This document shows positions 47,700-58,899 of a stretch of 64,000 nt of DNA, piece after piece. This stretch comes from Fasciolopsis buskii (taxonomy: Eukaryota > Platyhelminthes > Trematoda > Plagiorchiida > Fasciolidae). Both the position numbers and the translations under genes were made by a program. Under the pieces are notes generated by a model, which was not told the DNA's origin, searched no databases, and saw only the letters and a list, made by a program, of their open reading frames with translations. The stretch is taken from contig LUCM01003717.1 in the NCBI GenBank assembly GCA_008360955.1, positions 1 through 64,000 of the forward strand, read 5' to 3'. How positions within the stretch are numbered: position 1 is the stretch's first letter; every line of letters starts with the position of its first letter.

Positions 47700-50360
47700 G
47701 CATTTGTGAAAATGAACTCCTATTTTGCATAAATCAAAGATTGTTCTTACGAGCTGTTGACGGTTTTTGCTGTCTAGAGCCGTCCTATCCATTTATCTCA
47801 AATCTTGCACAACTGACAAGGGAAAAATGATTGGCAGTCTCACTTGGTGAATTGTGCACTCTAAACTCAGGCTGCGGCTTTCAATAACCCTACAAAAGGA
47901 GGAGTTTGTCTATTTCTTCTGTTACTGGCCATTTATGAAAAACTACGCAATGGACACAAAGAACGGTTGTTTCCCCAAAGCCCAATTAGATCGGCGGCTT
48001 TGTCAATCTTTTCTGCGAGAATGGCGTTCATGAAGGGTCTATTGGCTGTCTGGAAACTAGATGCAGAAAGGAAAGCATAGAAACCGAGACCACAGTTTTC
48101 ACTTACTTTGATGTTAGCGATAATGCAATAGTCCCACAGACTGCCTCCCTCCGCGTTCGTTCAAAACGCGTATTTCTGGTATTAGTGGATGTTGCTGTGG
48201 CTACGTGAAATAACTAATTACCAAATGCCACATACGATGAGCAAAGGTCGGGCTATTTGTTTTTTCTCGTCAAGCAGTTGACACTGCTGTTTTAACCGGA
48301 CCCTTTAATGTAAAAATATGATACGATGTAGTAATATAACAATAATTCGTGACGCTTAATTTTGACGGCTCAGTGACGTAAAGCCTAGGCGGCCAATCCT
48401 CTGATGATGAGAAATTACTGTTCCGCTTTCTGGTTGCATTATAGTTAGTCTGACACCGGCTTACGGTTTTTGATTGATGGGCAGTCCCATAGAAATGGTC
48501 GCATCACTTGATGGAAAGGCGTCATCTTCTGCTTGCCTTTGCATTCGCCAGGTGTCTTCATACAAAGCTTGGAAATGAATTGCGTAGGAAAAGACGACTT
48601 ACTTTTAAACAACGCCACTTTGATTAGCCGCAGAGGCACGTTTGGTGAAACTGGTGCATGAGTCCTCATCATCCTGTGGAATCCCGCACCATCAACGTTA
48701 GGGACATAAGTCGTGGTCTCATCAGTTGATAGCCACGACTTACCGAGGATGCATGCACCCCCGTTTTCATTATCCAACAGGAAGACGACGGCAAAGAATT
48801 GCAGCGCTCTAGTCATCTACGAGAGGGGACTGATAAATACCCGTCCACATTCTCAAGACTGAGAATAATTGTTTCTTTTCTTGGTTTATTTGTCTCAATT
48901 GAGACTTCATAAATACAAGGATCAATGGTGTACGGAATGGGAAAGTGGAATTATGCAGTGACCGTCGTCGTGAATGAACCAGAAGCATTTGCAGTCGATT
49001 TCCTCCGGGCTGAAGCTGACGTGTTGTTAGGAGATGGTTTCAGCAAAAAAATAATCAATTGTGCCAAGGGTAGAGGTTCATCAAACTTATTACCAAGGAA
49101 GGTAAAACGCGAGAATCATATTTTGCTAACTCCTAGTTCATCACTTTATGTCCGTTTTACTATCCCTGGCAGTTTATTTATTAATACAACATTATTCGGG
49201 AAACTTGTGCCTACATTGTTGACAGAACAGACCGACTTACCTTGACATGCGAAAGAGAACTGTATCTCACCCTCTAACCAAACGCCTGAATTTAAGATTT
49301 CGCCAAAACATCGCAGTAATTGGTATGCTGTTTTTTGGTTTTAACTATGGACTTGATATGAACTAAATAAGACTGAAATGGGAAAGCGCTAATAGTGTCT
49401 GATGGGTCATGATATCTGACGTCTTCCGGTAAATGTACTGGGGAGTGAACATTCATCCATATTTCCCCGAATCCACACATTAACTTATGCAAGTGTACGA
49501 AATGAATCAACAGTTTTGCAGTGTTGATGGTGATGGGGATCTATAGATCGCCACCATTTCAAGTGAGCTCCTTCTCTTGTTGTCTCTGCCATCGTGTGCC
49601 ATGGTCACATAAACCCATGCATTTTGACGTTGTCCGAGAAATGAATTATTACTATTTAATTATGTTTGAAACTTTTCCTCTAATGGTTTGGTTGAGGATG
49701 GTAACGGTTTCCTCCTAGAAGTCGCAACTGCTGAAGGCATAAAAAGTTGCAATTATCACCTATTAACGTGAGGTGTGATATGTTCAGGCTATGGGCGATT
49801 CGGTAAGCAGAGAGTTATAAATCCCTTTGCGTTGATGAGAACACCTGTCATTACGATATTATAAAGCAGTAAAAAGCAAATGTAACGAACATTGTTCCAC
49901 TTCTAGAGTAAAAATGTCTTTATTCCCTTCTCATTTTAGCTTACATGGAATTTTCACAAGCCAAAATGGGAATAAGAAACAAAACTCTCATTGTTGGATG
50001 CCAAATATTGCGCCGGCCACCGAATGAATTCCAGATATTCCACCGACGGTCGAGGTCACCACTGTCCTCCGCAACCTTAACTGAGTTTAACTGTAATGGT
50101 CTATGGTGAACTAAACTGAAACGAGCCGGGCTGAAATAAACTGTGACCATTCATGTGTCCTTCGATTCATTACTGATTATCAGTTTGGGAGAAAGGATAT
50201 AGTGGTAATAAGGACAAGAGCAAAAAAGGCCAGAATGGAGAGAAAGCCTCGAGGACGTCGAAGCACCTTGCAGCAACAAAAGCTGCAAGCTTAGCGCAGG
50301 GGACGGAGGAATTTAGTGTGACCCGGGCACGCCTCGGTATAACAAATAAAGTAGTAATAA
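47700..50360. other. No recognised gene; two unassigned ORFs
   Basis: A 123-codon minus ORF (48816-48445) begins with a true ATG and a hydrophobic ALQFFAVVFLL segment that could pass for a signal peptide. A 106-codon plus ORF (48925-49245) starts 109 bases away in divergent orientation. Neither shows a known domain or splice context. Chance ORFs of this size are expected in 64 kb. Confidence 0.3.
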
Positions 50361-50364
50361 TAAT

Positions 50365-50800
50365 AATGTCAATTTCTCGGTTTGCGAGAGGCATGCGCAA
50401 GGCAAGATCAAATTTTTACAAGGATGATGCACAGGAAATGCAAATAATAGAAATCAAAATGGATAATTGGGGAGAGTAGAAGTATAGCAGTGGAAAGCAA
50501 AACGTGAAGGACTAATTTTTAAAGACCAAGAATAGTTTCCTGGGACTGTTTGCAAGCGGTGGACCACGAGCCATTTAGTGTTTAAGCGCACTAAATATGC
50601 TCATTGCTGGCGCACAACATGGACGGAGCTCAAAGTTAGATGTCGAGGTTTGGCCGGAGTCCCCAAACGTCAGGAGCGTTACATAATGGGCGGAAACGTT
50701 GAGCTGGAGTGATAACAAGCGGTGGTAATGCGGTAATTGGATGGAAGTGGTGAAAACCAGGCGGAAAGTCAGGCAAATTGGATAAGACACGTATTTGACA
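50365..50800 (-). mobile_element. Repeat family D, copy 2
   Basis: Same content and order as 26085-26605: AATAATAATAAT tail, TTTCTCGGTTTGCGAGAGG, TTTTTACAAGGATGATGCA, TTTCCTGGGACTGTTTGCAA, GCGCACAACATGGACGGAG and GGATGGAAGTGGTGAAAA. About 75 bases shorter, from internal deletions between 50460 and 50510. The 3' end lies at about 50365 when read on the minus strand. Confidence 0.7.
50382..50400 (-). other. Family D 3' hairpin (copy 2)
   Basis: TTGCG, loop AGAGGCATG, CGCAA: a perfect five-base-pair stem, the best preserved of the set together with 42649-42667. Confidence 0.65.
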
Positions 50801-51049
50801 ACAAATGGCCAAAATATTCTGAGGGCACGGGAAGACTGACAGGATTGTCCCAAACTATCTGGAGGAAATTTGCAATGCTTCGGACATGGAACTCACAAGA
50901 TAAGGGATTATTTTCACATACGGATGGGAGGTGCGTCAGATAAAAGAAATTTTGTGCCAGAACACTCCCTAAATACTATAGCCAAGAATGTAATTTATGC
51001 TATTGTTTGTTTTTGTCGCAACGTTTGATCTTAGTCAGCATTACCGGTG

Positions 51050-51240
51050 GGGAATATGAGGTGCGCAAGCCGTTCTGGAGACAGCAGCAACCGCGGTTAT
51101 GTTCGATCGCAAAAATGCGAGTTGAGATACCCAGTGCGATAATCCACGTAGTTACCGTTGACCGGACCAGAACTCGAGCGTCAGTTCTAGCTAACAGGTT
51201 CCTAGCAGGCATGCTAGGGTAGCAGATTTGAAACCGCTGT
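51050..51240 (-). pseudogene. LINE endonuclease N-terminal fragment
   Basis: On the minus strand, FQICYPSMPARNLLARTDAR then VLVRSTVTTWIIALGISTRI resembles the start of an APE-type endonuclease (NARSLLxKxDELRxLV...DIIALTETWL). It is heavily altered, and downstream blocks are not seen. It lies 3' of the inverted family B copy and is not part of it. Confidence 0.4.
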
Positions 51241-51717
51241 TGTGAGGACGGAAGCGTTAGCAGCGCGTCAGCTGAGGATTTGAGATCTGAAACGCAAAAG
51301 AAAGAAGTAGTCTGGCTTGGGCGCCAGCTTCGGGTTATGGTGATTATTGGATCGCGGCATAATACATGCAAAATAGTGCATCTATTCCGTAAAATGTGGT
51401 CACTATGATTGAGCTATGATAGCAGTTTTAGGCGTAGTTGAAGGTTAGGATCTACCAAGAACGACTTATTGAGCCCTGCCGAGCGATTAAAGAGGAGAAG
51501 ATGACATGAAAATGAAGGAGTACACAGACTGGTGCCTAAAATCGCAGGATGTGATGAGAGCATGGATCCATCAATAAGTACGTTGACATTTTGGTCAGCC
51601 CACATTGGGAGAATTTCGGGGTTGCTTGCTCAAGCCACTAGTGAAGAGGGTGTATCTATACAAGGGAGGTTAAAAGGGTCTTAGCGGGGAGGTGACAAAA
51701 TGAGGAAGTTGGAGGTG

Positions 51718-54700
51718 AAGCCGAATCCCAGATGATGATCTCAGCAAAGATTCGGCCATGAACTAGAATAATAACCCATGTTTGTAAGTCTTGCTTAGTC
51801 CAATGTTAGCCCGTGTCAGGTGAATTAAGAACGGATCATTAAGTAACTTTTTCAGCTGGGATTTGAACTGGGATTAATTTAGGCACGACCGCAGGGAACT
51901 AGGGAGTTTGTTCCACAGTTTAGAGTAAGCACCTCTGAAGAATTCAGCTCCGATCGGTAGTCGAGTCAGGGGTATTATTAATGAGTAGTATCTGCTACAA
52001 AGTGGATAAGGGGGACCACCAGCGTCGTGTGTGACGTTAGCAGTAGAGTGGGCATTATTATGGCAAAGATTAAAGNGGAATACGAGGTTTAACTTAACTC
52101 GACGAAGCCACAATGGTTCAAGCCCAAGCAGCTCGCATCTGGCCCTGTAGTTTACGCTAGATGAAGGACTTAGGAGATTTCTAGTGAATGCACGCTGCAC
52201 ATTCTCGATTGCAATTCGATCGACTTTAGGCATATGCCTAAAGGTAATCGGGCCGTACTCGAGGTGGGGCCTAGCATGTGACTTGAAGGTGATAATTCTG
52301 CACTCTTGAGTGCGGAATGCCCTTAAGATCATTGTGGCGGTTCTCTTCGCTACAGCTGTCTGACGGTGAGACTGCTCGTGAAAGTTGAAATAGCAGGAGT
52401 ATTGTAACCCTAAGTCCTTAACTGTGTGTGATACAAGAACTGGCATGCCGTTTATAGAGAGGACGTCCGGAGGAACATGGCATTTATGTTATCAGAAAAC
52501 TTTTGTCAGCAGAGAACTTCATAAGCCAGTCGGAAAACCAGTTATTAAGAGACTCTAGGTCTTCATTGATAAATGTATAAGTGGAGGTAATGAAGCAGCC
52601 TTAAAAGAGTTGACTATTTTAATGTCATCGGAAAACAGGAATGGTGTGCCATGACGAATAACTTTAAAGATATCATTATTGTATAGCAAGAACAGGAGAG
52701 GACCTAGGACGCTCCCCTGAATGGCCTCACTGGTAATAGCAGAGGGCTGGGAAAACAACCGCTAATATTGACTACCTGAAAGCAATGAGAAACATTTTAG
52801 TGGATTTTTTATTCCATATATCCTAATTTTGGCTGGGAGTCGTGAGTGAGAATCGCGGTCGAACGCCTTTGATATGTCTAAAAAGAATATGAGCATCGGC
52901 CAGTGGGAATCAGCACTTTGGGTAACCAAGTTTAAGAAGTCAAACTGAGAGGTGAGGCAAGATCGGCCCCTGAGGAAGCCGTGTTGGGAGGGGTTGATAA
53001 GGTTGCGGGCAGTAAGGAAGTTGACCAGTTGCTCTTTAACAATCTTTTCCATAAACCTGGATAAAACTGGAATGTGGTTTTCGGGGCGAAAGTTTTCAGG
53101 TTCATGCTTGAAACCGTTTTCGTGATGTGGAACAATCATGGAGGTTTTCCATTGTGACTGAAAAGTAGCGCCGGACATGGAGAGCGAGAACAGATTTAGA
53201 AGGAGGAGTGGAAGATCTGGACCAGCGGTGCGAAATAGGACTGGTGAGATGCCATCGTGGCTAGGACTGTGGGATGGCCTGGCATATTTCATCAAATTGA
53301 TCATGCCAGCAACGTCGAAGGAGATGGAGTATAACCATCCAACCGAAGTTAACATGGGGTGGATTTCAGAGTGTGTCCGATTGTCATTAATGAGAGTAGA
53401 AGAAAAAATATGCATTGAATGCTTCTGCGATGTCTACAGGGGACTCGATGCTTAAGCCATTAAATATGATAAAGTTCGGAATAGTTGAGGATTTGGGCTG
53501 CGAGCGAGCTTTGAAAATTTGGGAAGTCTTCCGAACTGGGTTAGACGACCCTGCCTCTTTAACCTTAGTTCGGCCCCGTAAGAAATTCTTGACTTGCATT
53601 AAGAGCGGGAAGCCTCCCGTTTTGCTGAAGATTCTTTAGGCCTTCAAAAGTTTCGTCTGGAGCTGACAAACTTTGCTAGACTTCTTGTGTTTATGTCCAG
53701 TGGTCGGAATGAACAAACGATGACAGTAAAAAGAAGATTTACGTAAAGGTCCTCTGCCGCTCTCTGCGGGTCAAAAGATAAAAAGTAGCTGGATCAATCA
53801 AGGATTCGCAGAGCGTCAGGAATTTCGTCCCGGCGAGTCGACATATAGTAAGAGACAGTATGGTGCGTGCACATGGGTGAGGAAGGTTTATTACGGAGAG
53901 GGAAGCTACAAATTGCCTTCTTGTGGTCACTCTGAGGGAAGGGTTTTAGCACTGAAACTTTAATATTGGGAATGCTTTGCGGAAAATCTAGGTCTAGACT
54001 ATTGTGGGACCTTGTGGGCGTAGTCACATGTGGGGTCCATCCTCCAACGTTTCATGAATGACGTTGAATAGGGTATGCGGAGCGGAGAAATAGGATCAAC
54101 AAACTTTAGGGGCATTGAATTCACCTACAGTTATCTTGCGGCTGGATGGGGGACAGAAAGATAAACAAAGGCTTGGGTGAGACGATAAATCTCAGAACTA
54201 TTCGAGTTTGGTGGACGCTATACATATCCTCTGTGGGTTGAGAGCTCGGGCCGTTTTGCCAGAAGCCAGATGGTGTCAGGGATAGAATGAAGGAGCGAGT
54301 GATGGAAAACGGAAGCTTTGTATGGCTGCTTCACGTAGTCTAGGCAACCATCTCTTCTACGATTTGATATATTGGTTTTGAAGGGCGTATAACCCACCAG
54401 TGAAAAAGACGGAGTGGTACCTTGTTCTGTTAACCAAGTCTCTGTTACCAAAATATTATCGTAAGAGTTTTCAGTTGCTGACAGCCTTAGCCCCCTTACT
54501 TTATGAGTCATTGAGCGGGAGTTCGGGAGGAGTAGGGAAAATTCCCCGGGAAGATTAAGTCCACGTGATATCCAAGATGTGAGTTCGGTGGGGGTCAAAT
54601 AATCGAGGGATACATTAGAGGTTCCGATAGTGCATAGCTGTTATAAGGGAGTAAATTCAGTAGAGTTAGGCATACTGGCCGGCGAGGGACTGTCTTTGTT

Positions 54701-55080
54701 AGGGGATTTCTGGGCTGAGGACCAAGGCGATGGAAGAAACGTGGGAGTTAATGAGCCGGTTGTTAGAGGATGCCAGTGTGAGGGATGTGGTATCAGTGGG
54801 GTGGGACCGTGTTAGATGGCCGAATTGTGACCTTGTCACAGTGGGGCTGGCAATCTAGGGGGTTAGTGGGGAGGGGGTTTTGGAAAATGCCGGAGATATA
54901 GCCAGTTAGCGGGTATGCGCATGAATTTTTGGGGATGGGCTTTAGTTTTTGAATTCGCGGGAGTCAGGAGAGCAGTGCTTTTTAGCTGAGGCAATTGGGG
55001 TAAGCGTTGCGCAGAAGTGGGTTGGTAAAGGGGTCTCATAATAGGCTAAGGCTCAAAGGGCAAAATACAGTTGTCTAAGG
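51718..55080 (-). mobile_element. Family B LINE, copy 3, inverted near-duplicate of 15768-19126
   Basis: Reverse complement of 15768-19126. From about 54630 to 51830 every stretch I compared matches exactly apart from single differences: Ala to Ser in TNI(A/S)NRR, and Pro to Ser in FHH(P/S)LLHS. It has the same stop codons and frameshifts, and an isolated N at 52076. Both edges are diverged: about seven mismatches in 40 bases at 55042-55080 and two in the last 60 bases near 51720. It lacks the leader and ORF1. Being dead in the same way as copy 1, it did not arise by independent retrotransposition. Confidence 0.88.
51874..54598 (-). pseudogene. Family B ORF2 endonuclease and reverse transcriptase (copy 3)
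   Basis: Same broken domains as copy 1, in reverse: endonuclease start 54598-54218, SHNSLDLDF block 54027-53794, linker 53599-53387, RT 53415-52762 with FLDISKAFD, 52758-52555 with QGSVLGPLLF and FSDD, and the C-terminal domain 52446-51874. The N at 52076 leaves one residue undefined. Not functional. Confidence 0.85.
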
Positions 55081-55224
55081 CACATTTGCCGAGAGAACAT
55101 ACAAGATATATAAAAAACGTTTCAAAAGTGAATCCATGCTGATTGACAGAGCAGGGTCTTGGGAATTAAATCAGAACCGTTCTAGATTATCGTTCTCTAG
55201 TCTGCTCTAGCATGAAACTGTGCG

Positions 55225-55590
55225 ATTGGCCAGCATATAGAAACGTTCAGCGTGCATTTACGAAGCGGCTACTAGGCACTTCGTCAAATCTAATTTAAAA
55301 GAAAGGATTTTCAATGCCGAAATTCGAAACTTTGGCTTCGGCATGCCAAAGCAAACTTAATATTTTTCACTGTTCTCATCAATAATAACAGTTGCATTTG
55401 AGCACCCCATTTCAGAAAACTAACCCCCTTCTGCCTTTGAAACAGGAAGCTCATCGTTACAACTGACGTAGCGAAAACAAGCATTAGAGCGGAATTTTTA
55501 TCTTTAAATTTTGTTTCTTGTGGAATTCATTGCTTCGACAGTTGCGTCTTCTAAGGTCGTCTAATATCTCCTTCAAAACCGAAGTCCGGA
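55225..55590 (+). pseudogene. LINE ORF2 C-terminal fragment
   Basis: RNVQRAFTKRLLGTSSNL (55239-55290) parallels IENVQRAFTRNLLSPSSSV of family B, and WNSLLRQLRLLRSSNISFK (55520-55574) parallels its WNKLPSSLRS end. Between them the frame is lost, though FNAEIRNFGF can be read. It is a CR1/Jockey-type tail more diverged than family B, on the strand opposite to copy 3 next door. Confidence 0.6.
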
Positions 55591-55599
55591 ATCCACTGA

Positions 55600-57870
55600 C
55601 TGTTCAAACAATCATTTATAAATACGACCCTTATCTCTCAGAGACTTGGGTGTACGAAGTAGGGATAGGATTCTTAACGGCCAATACAATAAAGTCACCA
55701 AAACTTGGATCCTAGTCAACAACACTAAATAACATTACGGTCCGTGATAGCAGAAGAGTGCTGGATTTTATGGCAACTATAACCACGATTAACCCTTCTT
55801 ATATCGGTCTTCTCGCCCCTAGATCCTTTCCACATAAAGTTTTCTGTCCCTCATTTAGTCTGCCAGCATAAGGGATCCTGTCATTATGATGGGTATTACC
55901 GACACCAGTTTTTCTCTTCCTGGACATTTCATGAGAGAACACATTCGAGATCCCCTTTACTCTTCCTACCTACTCATTTTGATCTCCAGCAACCTGCTAA
56001 CTCAAATCAGTTAGACTCCTTTCCCCGAAGTACCCTGCTTAGTTTCATTTAAAGCAAAATCTGTCCACGTCACACAGACGATCTGATTTGCAAACGCAAC
56101 AAACAAGCCTACATTAGTAAGTTTCAAGCGGCATTCGTTAATGAAAGCAAGACACAGCGTTGACGATGACGGAGCCATACGTACAGATCTGTGTTTTGCG
56201 GCATAAACCACCATCCCCCGTGTGCTTACTCATCTTTACTTTTGTTTTCTTTAGTCCGTACATGCGAGAACCCAAATGACTGCAACAGGTTTGCTTCAGC
56301 ACCTTCAAACGTGGGAAAAACAAACCACCTCCAGCAGTTGCGAAAAATACATGACGCGGAAAAGTTGGGCCAGACGGAGGAACTATGGACGGTACCTATG
56401 AGAGCCCAACCATTTCTCTGTTAGAAAAAACAGAGAGAAAGTAAAAGCCTCTGCTGGATCAGGCTGAGCCCAGTGGCCAAAGCATATTCGGGCTGCGAAG
56501 GAGTGGGCCACCTTCTACGATGGATATGTATGCCATCAACCCGGACCTGACCCTGCGAAGGGGAGACCCCACACCGCCCTTGTTCGGTAGACAAGCATTT
56601 GGCTACCTCGTTAGACGGTCTGGGGAAGTGGCGCATTGAACTATCCACTCGTGCTTCACCACCCATTCTTTTATTTTTCAACATGCCCCTCCCAACGGCG
56701 CACCTGGAATGTATGCTAACGTCTATAACAACTGCCGTCGTTCTTCTTTCTTAATTATTCATGCAAGCTTTTTGAAACTACTATGTGGTACAAATTACTA
56801 TCGTCGTGTTCAAACACAAATTACTGCTCCCAATATTCTTATCGCTTCTTCCTTCTTTCCTCTCTATGACGTCTCGTGACAAATCCTGTCCTAGCATTAA
56901 GCCCACGCTGCCATCCGCGACCCATTCAGTTATGCCCTTTCTTAGCAATTGGAAGTAGTAATAATTGGCGACAGATCACATGATCAGTTATAACTGATTC
57001 CCTGTTGCACGTACACCAGGCCCTTGAACCACAAGGGTTCCACAAACAGAACAGAATGTGACTTTAGTCCCTACCCATTGCACTAGCCGTCCTATCGGGC
57101 CAATGTAATCTGCATCTGCGAAGATGTCAGAATATGAAAGAGGAACGCGTTGCAAATAAGAACCATGCAGTCCAGGGCTGTCTGAGCCACATGCCCTATA
57201 GGAAGGAAGCAGCCGGTGTTCGTTGCAAAACGTCCCGTCAACGGAAATCTCCCTCCTGCCTACTTCAAAATGGTTGTCTGGACCCTAGAATCTGTGAGAA
57301 ACTGACCATTGTCGCTGTTCCCATTTTTTACTTACCCTCACACCAGCTGGAACAAATTCCAGACTTTCTTCTATCTCTTCCGCGTTTCTCTAGGCTCGCC
57401 AGTGACTACAGATGCAACGCAAACTCTCGCTGAATGCTCCACTCCATCTTTTGCGTTGGTTGCTTATTCCTGTTAGGAGGGTGCTATCCAGGTCTGACGA
57501 TCCAGTACCTGGCCACGTAACCCTAAGACAAACCAATTCAAGCGAATGACCGCCATGGTTGCCTAATCTCAGATGAACCATTACGATTGGCTAAAAAGTT
57601 ACTAATACTACTGAAATGCCGCACAAACCTCAAACCTCCAGACCCCTACCGCCACGGAACACCAAAATCTCCTTTATTAAACAAGGACAACACACGGGTC
57701 ATTCATAGCGAGTGTATTTAAGGATTGACTGTAGTCCTTACACGTACCCGTTTACTTTCCGCCACGCACCACAGTCCGCTCCCGGCCGCATAAGTCCAGT
57801 GACCATTTTTGCAAGTTCCATTGCATCTCCGTCCACAATTCTTCATATATTTTTCGTCCCGTAAATTGTT
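55600..57870. other. No recognised gene
   Basis: Short ORFs only. A GC-richer patch at 56440-56660 (tandem CTGACCCTGCGAAGGGGAG-type sequence) hints at another repeat, but no second copy was seen in the window. Confidence 0.35.
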
Positions 57871-57879
57871 TGATGCAAC

Positions 57880-58350
57880 CTCGAATGTTTGCCGCTTTTT
57901 CATCTTCAGCATTATTTTGACTATGATATCCAGTTTGATTTTGACTCTTCTCCATCCCGATATTACATCCATATTGATCTTTATCTTCATCATTACACTC
58001 TCCCGGTTTTTGATGAACCCGGCCATTTGACAACGCCCATCACTGCTTTTCACTCACATTTTGCGCCGGTTATGCGCACCCTTGATGCGCTTTAACATGG
58101 ACTGACTCGAAGTGCGGGACTCATTATCAGCCCAGGAAAGTTTTGGCGAAGGGCTATGCAGCTTTGCTTAAAAAGCTCAAATACGCGCGCTTAGCCTATG
58201 ACATTGCAAGTTATGCTCATGAGAGTATAGGAACACTACATCTTCACGACTGCATTTTGTTTCCCGTGTGTCCACTGCGCCATCCTTGTGTAAATTTGAT
58301 CTTGCCTTGCGCATGCCTCTCGCATGTCGAGAAATATACACATTGTCATT
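57880..58350 (+). repeat. Repeat family C, copy 4 (3' part)
   Basis: The middle part (CCCGATATTACATCCATATT, then GATGAACCCGGCCATTTGAC and CGAAGTGCGGGACTCATTA) is related to 13800-14030 and 42130-42340. The 3' core TTGATCTTGCCTTGCGCATG, CTCTCGCATGTCGAGAAATA is very close to the family D end. The hairpin lies at 58308-58324, followed by CATTGTCATTGTC as tail. Confidence 0.6.
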
Positions 58351-58899
58351 GTCAAGGCATCTGGACGATGCTCCAAGAAAACGGCGGCCTGGAATCCGAA
58401 TAACCACATGGACGCAGACACTTACACGCAGGGACGGTAGGCCGTATAGACGATTCAGGTGAGATTTTGGTTCAAGGACGCCCACAAGAAAATAATTAAA
58501 CAGATGCCGTAATGAAGTCGCAGCGAAGCATCTACAAGAGGAGGGAAATGGGGATCCTACACCCACTGCAGGGCAACCAATTAGTTGTGCGCATGTGGTT
58601 CGCACCACGACACGAGCCCATCAAGTTCTGACATGACCTCAGGGACGGAATAATTTGTGGTAACCTGGTCGGTAGCATGCGGGACCGGGGGTACAGGGAA
58701 TAAGTCCCCTGCAACCCCGAGGGACAGGCATGGCATTCGTCCTAACGCTAACTCCGTTACTGCTTTCTGTCTCGACGAATCTGACTTGCCGTCGCTAGAG
58801 GAGCAAAATACGCACTGCAGGGGCACACTCTTGCAGTTTTGTAACAAGATGCCCACTGCAGACATCCGCTCGATGCTTTAAAGGCGTCTGACGGAGCGT

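Noticed and set aside
48445..48816. Minus ORF with signal-peptide-like start
   Set aside because: The hydrophobic stretch is short and nothing else supports a secreted protein. Mentioned only as an unassigned ORF.
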